Positions 1 to 9,133 of a stretch of 64,000 nt of DNA are shown piece by piece. This DNA comes from Paenibacillus tengchongensis (GTDB taxonomy: Bacteria > Bacillota > Bacilli > Paenibacillales > Paenibacillaceae): NCBI RefSeq assembly GCF_008973665.1, contig NZ_WACP01000002.1, positions 186,001-250,000 of the forward strand, in the 5' to 3' direction. Under the pieces are notes generated by a model. The model made no database searches, was not told where the DNA came from, and saw only the letters and a program-made list of their open reading frames with translations. The position numbers and the translations under genes are program-made. How positions within the stretch are numbered: the first letter of the stretch is position 1; each line of letters begins with the position of its first letter.

Positions 1-2
1 CC

Positions 3-1319
3 ACCTTCGGATTTCTGATTACCCAGCACAACAACTACTCGTGGGTGAAATGGGTACAGTTATTCCTGATGGTGTATTTTATTGTAACCATACTTTTATT
101 CACCAAGGAATATGCTGATTTCCGGTTAAGGCCAAGCTTTAACAAGAATCTGTACAGCTTTCAGGGAAGTCTGGACCGGTTCTCGACCCGGATTTCACGC
201 GTGATGAAGCGGGCCGATCTGGAGCGGGTGCTGGAGCAGGAGATTCTCTCCATCCTGCCGGTCAGAATGGTAGCCTTCCTGGAAATTGACCGGGAAGCGG
301 GCTTTACGGGGAGCCGGAAGCGGCATTCCGGTGAGGTGCCTGTGCCTGTCATGTCTGCTCTGCGCGGGGCTGTCCATAAGCTGGCCGTCGGAGAGCTTGT
401 GAGCGTTCCTTCCGGACTTTGTATCGCCATGGGCCAGAAAGGCTCTACCTTCCACGTCCTGTGGCTGGCGGATAAAGAGAACCGGACCAAATATAATCTG
501 GACGAGCTTGGCTGGCTGAAGACGCTGGCCAATTACAGCGCTATTGTCTATGAGAATCTCTATTTAATCGAGAATTTGATCGAAGATCTGGAGCAGGAAT
601 TCCAGAAGCAAAAAGGGGCCTCTCCCTGGGTGATGCGGCTGATCTTTAATCTCTCCGAGACGGAGCGGCGCCGCCTGGCTTCCGACCTGCACGATTCGGC
701 CCTGCAGGACCAGCTGATCTGGTACCGCAAGCTGGAGACGGTTATGCTTGACCATACGATTGAGCCGGATCTGTACCGTGAGCTGGAGAGCGTCCGGGAA
801 GGGCTGCTCGATGTCATCCACCAGATCCGCGAGACCTGCAATGAGATGAGGCCGCCGCTGCTGAAGGAGATGGGCATAGTGGAAGCGCTGGGACAGCTGT
901 TCGAGCAGGCGCAGATCCGCTCGAATTATGTGATTGATTTTCAGACAAGCCATCATATTACGGGTTTAAGCGATGAGCAGACCCTGGCGCTGTTCCGTAT
1001 CGTGCAGGAGCTGCTACGCAACGCCAGCAAGCATGCCAAAGCCACGGTGGTAGAAATCGGGCTGGAACAACAGCGGGACTCAATCCGCCTGGTGTATAAG
1101 GATAACGGTGTCGGTATGGAACTGCATGAGCTGAATGATTCCTATCAGCATATGGGACTGTCCGGCATTAAGGAGAGGGTGCGCAGCCTGGAGGGCGATA
1201 TCGCCTTCCAATCGGCAGTGGGCGAAGGACTTGAGGTCTGCATCACGCTGCCGCTGGAGTCACCAAGTACGACGATAGAGGGTAGGGATGATTGGAATGA
1301 TAAAAATCTTGCTGGTTGA
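3..1319 (+). CDS. ComP-like sensor histidine kinase (5' end outside window)
   Basis: Partial gene: the frame is open to the left edge, so the start lies upstream. What remains is the end of a membrane domain (a hydrophobic stretch around LFLMVYFIVTILLF), a GAF-like linker of about 150 residues, then a HisKA_3 phosphoacceptor region with the His in LHDSALQDQ and an HATPase domain (N-box QELLRNASKHAK, G1-box DNGVGM, G2 region MGLSGIKERV). This is the NarL/ComP kinase class. It overlaps the downstream response regulator by 32 bases, so the two are translationally coupled partners. In Bacillus, ComP senses the ComX pheromone; ligand-binding parts and any comQ/comX genes would lie outside the window, so the signal is unknown. 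Confidence 0.85.
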   Translation, partial: TFGFLITQHNNYSWVKWVQLFLMVYFIVTILLFTKEYADFRLRPSFNKNLYSFQGSLDRFSTRISRVMKRADLERVLEQEILSILPVRMVAFLEIDREAGFTGSRKRHSGEVPVPVMSALRGAVHKLAVGELVSVPSGLCIAMGQKGSTFHVLWLADKENRTKYNLDELGWLKTLANYSAIVYENLYLIENLIEDLEQEFQKQKGASPWVMRLIFNLSETERRRLASDLHDSALQDQLIWYRKLETVMLDHTIEPDLYRELESVREGLLDVIHQIRETCNEMRPPLLKEMGIVEALGQLFEQAQIRSNYVIDFQTSHHITGLSDEQTLALFRIVQELLRNASKHAKATVVEIGLEQQRDSIRLVYKDNGVGMELHELNDSYQHMGLSGIKERVRSLEGDIAFQSAVGEGLEVCITLPLESPSTTIEGRDDWNDKNLAG

Positions 1320-1956
1320 TGACCATCCTTCCGTTGGCGAAGGAACGAAGAATATGATTGAGCAGGATCCGGAGATGAAGGTCACGGTCATTCTTTCGCC
1401 GATGGAGGCGCTGGAGATCGTTAAGACGGAAGACTTCGACGTGATGCTGTTTGACCTGAACATGCCGGCGATCAGCGGCCTGGAGCTGACCAAACGGATG
1501 ATTACCCTCCAGCCCGAAAGCCGGGTACTCATCTATACCGGGTATGAGATCAGTCCGAACTTCAATCTGCTGATCGACTCCGGCGTATCCGGCTTCGTGA
1601 GCAAGACCGTCACGCGCGAGCATCTCCTTAATGCCATCCGCTGTGCGCTCCGCGGGGAGGCGATCCTGCCGGTCTCCTTGCTGCGGCAGCTGCGGCGCCG
1701 GGATATCCGGATCAATGAATCGCGGGAAGAGAAGGCGCTGGAGGAAGTGTCGATTAATGAACGTGAGCAGGAGATTCTGCAGGAGGTATCGAACGGAAGC
1801 AGCAATAAGGACATCGCTTCCAGGCTGCTGATGAGCCAGCGTACTGTGGAGTATAACCTGACGCGTATCTTTGAGAAGCTGGGCGTCCGTTCCCGGGCGG
1901 AGGCGGTAGTAGAGGCCCGGCGGCTGAAGCTGATACATTCTCATGATTTTATATAG
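1288..1956 (+). CDS. ComA-like NarL/LuxR-family response regulator
   Basis: 222 residues. An N-terminal receiver domain has the acidic pocket DD at 11-12, phosphoacceptor D56 (in MLFDLNMP), T84 and K106. A C-terminal LuxR-type helix-turn-helix spans about 152-215, with the recognition helix in MSQRTVEYNLTRIFEKLGV. It presumably receives phosphate from the overlapping upstream kinase and acts as a DNA-binding activator. The ATG at 1288 has GAGG five bases upstream; an in-frame ATG at 1297 is an alternative. A strong terminator follows at once, so the pair ends the operon. The REC-LuxR assignment is secure; ComA orthology is inferred from the ComP-like partner. Confidence 0.88.
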   Translation: MIGMIKILLVDDHPSVGEGTKNMIEQDPEMKVTVILSPMEALEIVKTEDFDVMLFDLNMPAISGLELTKRMITLQPESRVLIYTGYEISPNFNLLIDSGVSGFVSKTVTREHLLNAIRCALRGEAILPVSLLRQLRRRDIRINESREEKALEEVSINEREQEILQEVSNGSSNKDIASRLLMSQRTVEYNLTRIFEKLGVRSRAEAVVEARRLKLIHSHDFI

Positions 1957-1981
1957 AAGAGGCTGGGGCAGCCTCTTTTTT
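1957..1981 (+). terminator. Rho-independent terminator after the ComA-like gene
   Basis: Nine-base stem (AAGAGGCTG / CAGCCTCTT) with a GGG loop followed by a run of six T. It lies one base after the stop codon of the response regulator gene. Confidence 0.9.
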
Positions 1982-1998
1982 GCTGTTATCTACTTGGC

Positions 1999-2784
1999 TT
2001 ATGAGGAAGGGAAACTATTCCCCCCGTCATATACCTGCTTTGTGCCGCCGATCTCGATCTCCCAGGAACTATTGCCGCGCTCACTGTGCACCGTCCATTT
2101 CAGCTCCTTCCACGTTCCGGACGGCTTGCTGCTTATGGCTTCCCAGTTGTCGCCGTCATCGTCTGTGAGCCAGAATATTGTGTCTTCCTCAGCGATGTCC
2201 TTCGGCTGCAATATTCCGTAATGTGTTTCAGGGAAGAATACGGGCATTTCTACTGAATAAAGCGACTCCGGCGTGTCTTCCAGCTTGACCAGCGACCAGC
2301 TTTCACCGCCGTTGTCCGAACGGAATAAACCGCTGTAACCGCCCCGCGGAGTATTGACCGTCATCCATCCCCTGCTGGATGAGGTGAACAGCATTTCGGA
2401 TACTGCCTCGCTGGGCAGACTGCCCGAAGCGGAATCGGCAAGTCTCCGCCAGGTCACTCCGCCGTCGTCCGTCTTAAATAAGGCATTATCCGCGCTGAAC
2501 ATTCCCAGTCCTGCCACCTCCATCCTCCAGCCTTCGTTAGAATTAAGCGAGTAATGCAGATAGCTAGCAGATTGCGGACTGGATTCGGCAGGGACGGCTG
2601 CCAAGCTTTGTGCCCCTGGAGACGGTGACGGAACGGCCGGCACAGCCGGTGCCGGCGAGGCTGTCAAGACAGCGGGTTCCGTCTCACGGATACCGCCCGC
2701 AGCTTCCTGGCGGCTGCAGCCTGAACTAAGATCCGCTACAGCTATGATGAATAAACTCAGCAATAATCTCAGTAATAATTTCAT
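1999..2784 (-). CDS. Lipoprotein with Asp-box (BNR) repeats, function unknown
   Basis: About 261 residues. A signal peptide ends in the lipobox LSSGC, followed by a Pro/Ala/Ser-rich linker and a domain with three Asp-box motifs (TDDGGVTW, SDNGGESW, TDDDGDNW). These mark BNR or photosynthesis-stability-factor-like beta-propeller repeats. It should be an extracellular, membrane-anchored protein. The ATG at 2784 is preferred to the one at 2790 because the GAGG lies nine bases upstream of it. It sits just after a secreted-protein gene on the same strand, so the two probably share a transcript. Three repeats are too few for a full propeller; ligand or activity cannot be named. Confidence 0.75.
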   Translation of the reverse strand: MKLLLRLLLSLFIIAVADLSSGCSRQEAAGGIRETEPAVLTASPAPAVPAVPSPSPGAQSLAAVPAESSPQSASYLHYSLNSNEGWRMEVAGLGMFSADNALFKTDDGGVTWRRLADSASGSLPSEAVSEMLFTSSSRGWMTVNTPRGGYSGLFRSDNGGESWSLVKLEDTPESLYSVEMPVFFPETHYGILQPKDIAEEDTIFWLTDDDGDNWEAISSKPSGTWKELKWTVHSERGNSSWEIEIGGTKQVYDGGNSFPSS

Positions 2785-2803
2785 TCCCATTGTCCTCGCT
2801 GGC

Positions 2804-3898
2804 TTAGTTTATTTTAACTTTACTTACCTGAAGCTCCTCCCCTTCAGCCTGTGTCAGAAAATAAACCGTTCCGGTTGTCCGGTCAAAGCCAAGGAACCGG
2901 GCTCCCTTAGCCACTCCGGTCAGATCTGCGGCGATTGCCTTTTGGCCGTTTGCCGGGAACAGGCTCCACTGTTCCGTTGCCAGATCCTGCACGAATACAG
3001 TATCTCCGGCGAGCTGGGTATTCCAGCCTCCAAGCTCTGCTCCACCGTCAACCCGCGTGAATACCCGCTGATGATCAGCAAGCTTCTTGCCGGTGCTTAA
3101 GCTAAACAGGGAGTAGAAGGACTGGGCTGCGCCCGGATCAGGCTGTGTGGCATTGGGAGGCATAATTTCCTCGTAGGAATAGGAGTTCCATACGTGTAAT
3201 TGGCCCAGGCTGTTAATTTGCAGCTGCTGGTCGATTTCCAGCATAGGAGCTTTTGTGACTGATTTGCTGTAAAGATTGACGATATGCACAAAGAAATCCT
3301 CGGCCATAATCCGCTGTCCCTCATATTTAATTGCCAGATAGGGGTAGGCAGAGAAATCCCAATCTACTATGTTTACGAATTCATACGATGATTTGGGTTT
3401 AATTTCAGCATCATATTTGACGACAGGTTTGCCTGTATTGCTGTACAGGGTGAACTGATTTCCCTCCTGCACCATGATTCGTTCGTTCACTTTTGCAGCC
3501 GGGGCGGCCCATTTGACCTTGCCTCCAGTTGGAGCATGAATTGGATACCTGGTTGTGCCAAGCTCCTGCCCGTCCGCATTATAGACATGCTTCTCAAGTG
3601 TATTCCCGGTGCCGGCAGTCAACAGGATTACCTTACCCGGATTGGTCAGCGTCTGCACATCCAGCGCTTGCCCTTGTCCTAACTGCTTTATGGCGCCATC
3701 CCTGCTGAGATCGATGAGAAATACTCCCTTAGCTGACGCGGCAACGCTTGTGGTGCTATCTATCGGATAGAAGGGTCCCATGTCGTTAAGCAGAGCAGCA
3801 GCGGCATGATTGGAAGCGGCCAATGAAGCTCCGGGTCCGGCTCCGATGTTTATTGCCAGCAATATAAGAACAATAAAAATATAATTTATTTTTTTCAT
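2804..3898 (-). CDS. Secreted protein of unknown function
   Basis: 364 residues. A clear Sec signal peptide (MKKINYIFIVLILLAINIGA..., probable cleavage after SLAA) is followed by a beta-rich, aromatic-rich sequence with repeated short strands such as GVFLID, FTLYSNTG and VFVQDLATEQW, suggestive of a propeller-like fold. No catalytic motif is recognised. It is the first gene of a probable two-gene operon with the Asp-box lipoprotein downstream. GTGAGAGG sits directly before the ATG. The divergent acetyltransferase gene begins about 90 bases away. Confidence 0.7.
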   Translation of the reverse strand: MKKINYIFIVLILLAINIGAGPGASLAASNHAAAALLNDMGPFYPIDSTTSVAASAKGVFLIDLSRDGAIKQLGQGQALDVQTLTNPGKVILLTAGTGNTLEKHVYNADGQELGTTRYPIHAPTGGKVKWAAPAAKVNERIMVQEGNQFTLYSNTGKPVVKYDAEIKPKSSYEFVNIVDWDFSAYPYLAIKYEGQRIMAEDFFVHIVNLYSKSVTKAPMLEIDQQLQINSLGQLHVWNSYSYEEIMPPNATQPDPGAAQSFYSLFSLSTGKKLADHQRVFTRVDGGAELGGWNTQLAGDTVFVQDLATEQWSLFPANGQKAIAADLTGVAKGARFLGFDRTTGTVYFLTQAEGEELQVSKVKIN

Positions 3899-3986
3899 CC
3901 TCTCACCACTTCCTTTTTTTTACACTATAATTAGACGGGAAGAGTAGGAAATAGTTACGTTGATCGGCCAAAAAAGGAGAATGCGC

Positions 3987-4796
3987 ATGAAACCACTGCA
4001 ATACGTCGCCCGAATCGAACAAATCGAGATCGAACTGACTCAATTAAATGCATCGCGTTCACTTGTGGAGGTGCCCCGGCAACTTGAGGTTCAGAGACTG
4101 GGGCAGTGCATTCTGCTGCGCGATCCCGGTGATCCGGCGCCCGGCTATTATAACCGGGTTAAGGGTCTGGGACCGGCTGATCTGCACCGTCTGGACGAAG
4201 TGCTGGCATGTTATCCGCATACCTCGCCTCTCCTCGATCTCACTCCGGATCAGATGAAGGAGGAGGTGGCTGCCGAGCTGAGCCGCAGAGGTTTCATCCC
4301 TGTAGAGCAGCTGGTATTTATGCAGACGAAGCCGGTGTTCCTGGCGGAATTGACAGAGGTTACGGCGGAGCCCCGGGTTACGGTTGAGCGCGTTCACGCG
4401 GGAAACGCCGGGGAGTATGTCCGCTGGATTGCGGATTCGATGGGCGGCAAGGTGCTCAGTCCGGAGATGGTGGAGCGGTCCAGGGATTATTTTTACCGGC
4501 CGGATTTTCTTAATTATATGATCTCTATAGACGGACAGCCGGCCGCGATGGGGTCATTGTTCGTATGCGGGCAGGAGGGCTATATCACCAATGATTACAC
4601 GTTTGCCGCATTCCGGGGCAGAGGCCTTCAGACGGCGCTGCTGAACCATAGGCTGCGCGATGCGGCTGAACGGGGGCTGACCAATGTGTACACCGATGTG
4701 GTGTTTGGTTCCGTTAGTCATGCGAATATGGAGAAGGCCGGTTTTAGAACAGCGTTCCTGAATACGTTCTGGATGAAACCTGAAAAAGTGATTTAG
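3987..4796 (+). CDS. GNAT-family N-acetyltransferase
   Basis: 269 residues. The C-terminal half carries the GNAT acetyl-CoA binding motif A (AAFRGRGLQTALLNHRL) and the following beta-strand/helix with VSHANMEKAGFR. The N-terminal 120 residues form an accessory region, as in the larger two-lobed GNAT proteins. AAGGAGA lies seven bases before the ATG at 3987; upstream in-frame starts at 3960 and 3981 place the ribosome site badly. Substrate unknown. It is monocistronic and followed by a terminator. Confidence 0.85.
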   Translation: MKPLQYVARIEQIEIELTQLNASRSLVEVPRQLEVQRLGQCILLRDPGDPAPGYYNRVKGLGPADLHRLDEVLACYPHTSPLLDLTPDQMKEEVAAELSRRGFIPVEQLVFMQTKPVFLAELTEVTAEPRVTVERVHAGNAGEYVRWIADSMGGKVLSPEMVERSRDYFYRPDFLNYMISIDGQPAAMGSLFVCGQEGYITNDYTFAAFRGRGLQTALLNHRLRDAAERGLTNVYTDVVFGSVSHANMEKAGFRTAFLNTFWMKPEKVI

Positions 4797-4814
4797 AATG
4801 TAAAGCTTAACCTT

Positions 4815-4854
4815 GCCCGCTCTAGTGGTCTTAGGACTGTAGAGGGGGCTTTTT
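4815..4854 (+). terminator. Terminator after the acetyltransferase gene
   Basis: GCCC-G-CTCTA pairs with TAGAG-G-GGGC around an inner GTC/GAC stem, and TTTTT follows. The stem contains one G-G mismatch. Confidence 0.7.
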
Positions 4855-5187
4855 GTATAACCGTGGATTTAAGTGGGGTAAATCTGAATTTTTTTAAAAA
4901 ACTTTGAATTTAAAGGCTGAAAAATGTTGCCTAAAAGTGTAATTATATGGTATCTTACAGATGGAAATGCTAGCTTTCAGCAATGCCTAAATCCCTTAAG
5001 AAGGGAGGATAATTAAAGAATAGTTATACTTATTTCCTCGCGTTCCATATACGCCTGCCTCACTGAAATTCTGCTCCCGAGTATTAATATCTCCCCCAAG
5101 ACGTTGTTTTATTTTAAAAAGAACTAAACAATACTTTAGCTTTGAGCACTTTGTAAGCGCATTCAAAATAATAGGGAGGGCTTATCT
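4855..5187 (+). promoter_or_regulatory. Long untranslated leader/promoter region of the polysaccharide lyase gene
   Basis: About 330 AT-rich bases without a gene. A weak promoter candidate is TTGCCT (4927-4932), 18-base spacer, TATCTT (4951-4956). A small hairpin (ATCCCTT / AAGGGA) lies at 4991-5010 and the cre site at 5152-5165. If that promoter is right the leader is over 200 bases long, but I could not match it to a known riboswitch class. Confidence 0.4.
5152..5165 (+). promoter_or_regulatory. cre site (CcpA operator)
   Basis: TGTAAGCGCATTCA matches the degenerate Bacillus cre consensus TGWAARCGNWNWCA at all positions. It lies about 22 bases upstream of the GTG start of a secreted pectin-degrading enzyme, which fits carbon catabolite repression by blocking the promoter or the early transcript. 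Confidence 0.75.
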
Positions 5188-6819
5188 GTGAAATTACGCT
5201 TAGTCCGTAAAGCATTTGGTATATTCATGGCAGTTGCCTTATTTGCCGCCGCGATTCTGATTCCTGCACCCAAGAGTTATGCGGCAACGATTTACGTAAC
5301 GGATAACGGGACTTCGCTTGTGGTGAACACAGGCGCAGGGCTTGTCTACACGGTGAATAAAGACAACGGCGATATCACTTCCTGCAAGCTGAACGGTACC
5401 GAACTGAGCAGCTCGGGCGGAAAAGGCTCACATATCGCCTCAGGCCTAGGCTCTGCGGCCAATGTCACCTGGAGCACATCGCCGTCGGGATCAACGCTGC
5501 TCATTACAGTATCCACCGATACGCTGACCCATTATTATTCCTCGCGCGGCGGGGAGAACACGATTTACATGGCGACCTATGTGACTGCTGAGCCTTCTGT
5601 AGGGGAATTGCGGTATATATTCCGCGGCAACGGCAATGTGCTGACAGGTGTCCCGGCGGGCTCCAGCAACCGCGGCTCGACCGGGGCGATTGAGAGTTCG
5701 GATGTGTACGGCTATGCCAATGGTTATACCACTTCGAAATACTATGGCAACGATCAGGCAAAGGATCTGACGGTTCGCGGAGTCACAGGCAGCGGCGTCG
5801 GCGTATTCATGGCTTACGGCAACCGCGAGAAAAGCTCAGGAGGACCTTTTTTTCGTGACATTCAGTTCCAAAGCGGCGGCGATACCGAAGTTTACAATTA
5901 TATGAACTCCGGACATGCCCAGACCGAGAATTGGCGGATGGGCCTGCATGGACCGTATGCGCTTATCTTTACCACAGGCGGGACGCCCTCCGTGCCGGAT
6001 TTCAGCTGGATGTCGGGTCTGAATTTACAGGGCTGGGTATCCAGCCGGGGTAATGTGGTGCTGAACGGGCTGTCCGGTATGGATACGGCCTACACATACA
6101 CCGTTGGTTTTGCGAATAGCACCGCCCAGTATTGGACATCCACTACCTCCAGCGGTTCGGCAGTCAAGCAAGGAATGATTCCGGGGAGCTATACCATGAC
6201 GGTATATAAAGGTGAACTGGCCGTGTATACCGAGAGTGTGACGGTGAACGCAGGAGCGACAACGACGCTGAATACCCGGACGATTACAGGAGATCCGTCC
6301 GCCGCTTCCGCCATTTGGCGCATCGGTAATTGGGACGGTACCCCCCGGGAGCTGCTGAACGGGCAGACGATTCAGGTCCGGCATCCTTCTGACAGCCGCA
6401 ATCCAAGCTGGGGACCGGTGACGTATGCGGTAGGCAGTGCAACCAACAAATTCCCGGCGGTGCAGTTCCGGGCGCAGAATTCCCCGACGACGGTCACCTT
6501 CAACTTGAATTCCACACAGGCTGCATCTGCCCGCGTTCTTAAGATCGGCATTACAGCAGCCTATAATAACGGACGCCCCAGTGTAACTATAAATGGCCAT
6601 GCACTGAGCAATCCTAGCGCCTCGTCGCAGCCGGATTCACGCAGCTTCACCATCGGTACTTACCGGGGTAACAATACTACATTCTCCTGGAGCATCCCTT
6701 CTTCCTATCTGATATCGGGTGCCAATACCTTGTCTATAACACCGATCAGCGGCTCCAGTGATCTGGGCCCATGGCTGAGCGCCGGATGGGTTTATGACTG
6801 CGTTGAACTGTTAAATTAA
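5188..6819 (+). CDS. Secreted rhamnogalacturonan lyase-like enzyme (PL4-like)
   Basis: 543 residues starting at GTG with AGGGAGGG upstream. The Sec signal peptide ends near KSYAA. The mature protein starts with a beta-sandwich of the rhamnogalacturonate-lyase type (TIYVTDNGTSLVVNTGAGLVY, then NGDITSCKLNGTEL), followed by a fibronectin-like middle domain (about 270-355, GSYTMTVYKGELAVYTESVTV) and a C-terminal jelly-roll carbohydrate-binding-like domain (about 370-543, ending LSAGWVYDCVELLN). This three-domain order is that of polysaccharide lyase family 4, which cuts the rhamnogalacturonan-I backbone of pectin by beta-elimination. It is monocistronic. Exact substrate not proven. Confidence 0.8.
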   Translation: MKLRLVRKAFGIFMAVALFAAAILIPAPKSYAATIYVTDNGTSLVVNTGAGLVYTVNKDNGDITSCKLNGTELSSSGGKGSHIASGLGSAANVTWSTSPSGSTLLITVSTDTLTHYYSSRGGENTIYMATYVTAEPSVGELRYIFRGNGNVLTGVPAGSSNRGSTGAIESSDVYGYANGYTTSKYYGNDQAKDLTVRGVTGSGVGVFMAYGNREKSSGGPFFRDIQFQSGGDTEVYNYMNSGHAQTENWRMGLHGPYALIFTTGGTPSVPDFSWMSGLNLQGWVSSRGNVVLNGLSGMDTAYTYTVGFANSTAQYWTSTTSSGSAVKQGMIPGSYTMTVYKGELAVYTESVTVNAGATTTLNTRTITGDPSAASAIWRIGNWDGTPRELLNGQTIQVRHPSDSRNPSWGPVTYAVGSATNKFPAVQFRAQNSPTTVTFNLNSTQAASARVLKIGITAAYNNGRPSVTINGHALSNPSASSQPDSRSFTIGTYRGNNTTFSWSIPSSYLISGANTLSITPISGSSDLGPWLSAGWVYDCVELLN

Positions 6820-6857
6820 ACCGGATTATTAATGATATGATGCCGGATTAACAAATT

Positions 6858-6905
6858 GCCGGCTCTGCCGCTTGCCTGATGGAGCGGAGGGCCGGTATTT
6901 TGTTC
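6858..6905 (+). terminator. Terminator after the lyase gene
   Basis: GCCGGC...GCCGCT pairs imperfectly with AGCGG...GGCCGGT, followed by ATTTTGTTCTTT. Confidence 0.65.
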
Positions 6906-6912
6906 TTTAATA

Positions 6913-6940
6913 TTGAAACTTATGCGGCCTATGATACAGT
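6913..6940 (+). promoter_or_regulatory. Putative sigma-A promoter of the DUF4180 gene
   Basis: TTGAAA, 16-base spacer, TACAGT, 37 bases before the ATG. The -35 is good and the -10 is moderate. Confidence 0.45.
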
Positions 6941-6976
6941 GAGGGTAAACAAATTTCTGATATAGGAAAAGGTGGA

Positions 6977-7354
6977 ATGGAATTGGAAATCACCATTGAT
7001 CAACAAGGCAGCTCCAAGGTTGCCGTCGTGGACAGCGCCGGCATTGTCCTTCATGATGTTCAGGATGCGCTCGACCTGATGGCTACGGTGAGGCATGTTT
7101 ATGATTGTGACAAGATGCTGGTCCGGCAGACCAGTCTGACGGAGGATTTTTTTGAGCTGCGGACCAGACTGGCCGGCGAAATCCTGCAGAAGTACACCAA
7201 CTACCATTTTAAACTGGCCATTGTCGGCGACTTTAGCCGCTATAACAGCAAGAGCCTGGACGATTTCATCTACGAATGCAATCAAGGCAAGCTGGTGTTC
7301 TTCGCGGCGAGCCGGGAGGAAGCATTAAGTGCGCTGCATCAGGCTCCGGAATAG
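6977..7354 (+). CDS. DUF4180-type protein
   Basis: 125 residues, small and soluble. The sequence resembles the DUF4180 family, with the typical elements VQDALDLMATV, FFELRTRLAGEILQKYTNYHFKLAIVGDFS and the C-terminal FFAASREEAL. The role of the family is unknown to me. AGGTGG lies just upstream of the ATG. It is a single gene, convergent with the acyl-CoA-synthetase-like gene, with no clear terminator in the 50 bases between them. Confidence 0.75.
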   Translation: MELEITIDQQGSSKVAVVDSAGIVLHDVQDALDLMATVRHVYDCDKMLVRQTSLTEDFFELRTRLAGEILQKYTNYHFKLAIVGDFSRYNSKSLDDFIYECNQGKLVFFAASREEALSALHQAPE

Positions 7355-7404
7355 GTTATCCGGCTTTGATTAACAGGATAGAGCTAAGCAGGTAGCGCCG
7401 GGCA

Positions 7405-8973
7405 TTAATTAATTCGGCGTAACCGTCCACGCCAAAATGGCCTGCGTAATTCCGGCTTATTGATTTTTCCGACGGCTGTCTTGGGAAGCGAGTCGACAAT
7501 CTCTAACCGCATAGGGATTTTGAAAGCAGCCAGTTTATTTGTGCAGAACTCTTGCAGCTCAAGAAGAGTAAGCATCGCGCCTTGGTGTGGCACAATGACG
7601 GCCGTAACTTGTTCTCCTTCATCTGATAGAGGAGTCCCTATTACGGCAACTTCCAGTACAGCGGGATGCCTGCCTAAGATCGCCTCAACCTCAGCGCAGA
7701 ACACGTTGAGTCCATCCACAATAATCATGTCCTTCTTTCGGTCCAGAAGGTACAGAAAGCCGTCTTCATCCAATCTGCCGATATCTCCGGTGTGTAACCA
7801 TCCGTTTCGCAGGGAGGCTTCAGTATCTGTGGAATTCCTCCAATAGCCCAGCATCATTTGCCCGCCACTGCAGATAATCTCCCCTATCTCTCCCGGTGCG
7901 GCATCATTGCCTTCCTCGTCAATAATGCGTATGCTGTACGGCTGCTGGCCCCATAGAGCCAGGTCAGCCGGCTTGCCGACCGATAAGAGGCGATGCAGCT
8001 TGCCTTCGCGGCTGCATTGATTAACGGATAAGAAGCTTATAAACTGGCCGCTCTCGGTCTGAGAATAGACCTCCAGGATTTGAACGCCCGGAAACACCTC
8101 CATTGCTTGGCGGAAAGTTCCGGGACTGATGGGTGCACCGCCGCAGGTGATCCCTTGAAGCGAGGGCATGCATGAAGCGTTCATGGCTTTGAGCTGGACA
8201 AGATCTTTAAACTGCGAGCCTACAGTACCCAGAAATGTAATCTCTTCTTGTTCAACGATACGGGCGATCTCCTCAATTTCAAACGGATAGGCATCCGGAT
8301 AAATGAGCCTCCCGCCTTCATACAACGTGCTCCAGAGGATAAATTGTCCGGTCAAATGGGCTTGATTGAAGACAAGGGACTTTTTGGCCGGGTTATGCCC
8401 TCCGCCTCTGGCCGGATTCATAAACGACCAATGGCTGATACTGCGATGGGAGTGCATGACGCCTTTCGCGCGGCCGGTTGTACCCCCGGTGTAGATAATG
8501 ACCGCTATGTCTTCAGGTTTTGCCTGAAACCATGAGGTCAGAGGCGGGAAATGAGAGATAAAATGTGCAATGGAATTAGGCGCGTATCCGGGATCACAGG
8601 ATATCAGCAATGCCTGGGGCAACTGGGCGGCAATTGCGGCAATATCGGAAGCTGCAGCTTCGTAGACGATGGCCGCAGGATCGGCATCCTGCAGAATCTG
8701 CACGGTTTCGGTAGTCGTCAAAGAAGGGAATAGGGCTACCGGGATGGCCCCGATTGCGGTTGCAGCACATTCTGCGATAACCAGATCCGGAGAGGGGTTG
8801 CCCAATAGGGCAATCCGGTCGCCAGGTTTAATCGCAAGCTGACGCAAGCCTTGGGCAACGCAGCTGACCTGGCTGTGTAATTCTCCGTAAGTTAAGGTTT
8901 TACTACTTGATTGGATTGCTACATGCTGGGGGTTCATTGAAGCGACGACGGGCAGAATTTCAGAAAGAAGCAT
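7405..8973 (-). CDS. Class I adenylate-forming enzyme (acyl-CoA synthetase-like)
   Basis: 522 residues, typical length for AMP-dependent acyl-CoA synthetases. Motifs in order: P-loop YTGGTTGRAKG (161-171), the adenine-binding region ITCGGAPIS and VYSQTESG, the hinge region WLHTGDIGRLDEDGFLYLLDRKKDMI, and the catalytic lysine in PKTAVGKINK near the C-terminus. It should activate a carboxylic acid as acyl-adenylate and pass it to CoA or another thiol. AGGAGG precedes the ATG. It stands alone, divergent from a phosphotransferase gene, with no carrier protein or condensing enzyme nearby, so the substrate is open. Confidence 0.88.
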   Translation of the reverse strand: MLLSEILPVVASMNPQHVAIQSSSKTLTYGELHSQVSCVAQGLRQLAIKPGDRIALLGNPSPDLVIAECAATAIGAIPVALFPSLTTTETVQILQDADPAAIVYEAAASDIAAIAAQLPQALLISCDPGYAPNSIAHFISHFPPLTSWFQAKPEDIAVIIYTGGTTGRAKGVMHSHRSISHWSFMNPARGGGHNPAKKSLVFNQAHLTGQFILWSTLYEGGRLIYPDAYPFEIEEIARIVEQEEITFLGTVGSQFKDLVQLKAMNASCMPSLQGITCGGAPISPGTFRQAMEVFPGVQILEVYSQTESGQFISFLSVNQCSREGKLHRLLSVGKPADLALWGQQPYSIRIIDEEGNDAAPGEIGEIICSGGQMMLGYWRNSTDTEASLRNGWLHTGDIGRLDEDGFLYLLDRKKDMIIVDGLNVFCAEVEAILGRHPAVLEVAVIGTPLSDEGEQVTAVIVPHQGAMLTLLELQEFCTNKLAAFKIPMRLEIVDSLPKTAVGKINKPELRRPFWRGRLRRIN

Positions 8974-9133
8974 GGTTCAACCTCCTGATAGTGGAGAAAT
9001 AAATTATTACCTATAAACTTACTTTGAATAATCATATATTTTTCTGACTAAACTCCAGTTGATGCTGATTTTGCACAACGGAATACAATCAGAACAATTG
9101 CTAATTGGAAAAAGAAGGAGGATGCGAGTCGAG

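Noticed and set aside
4861..5187. Riboswitch in the leader of the lyase gene
   Set aside because: I compared it by eye with purine, c-di-GMP, preQ1, SAM, TPP and T-box signatures and found no conserved core; only a short hairpin and a cre site are clear.
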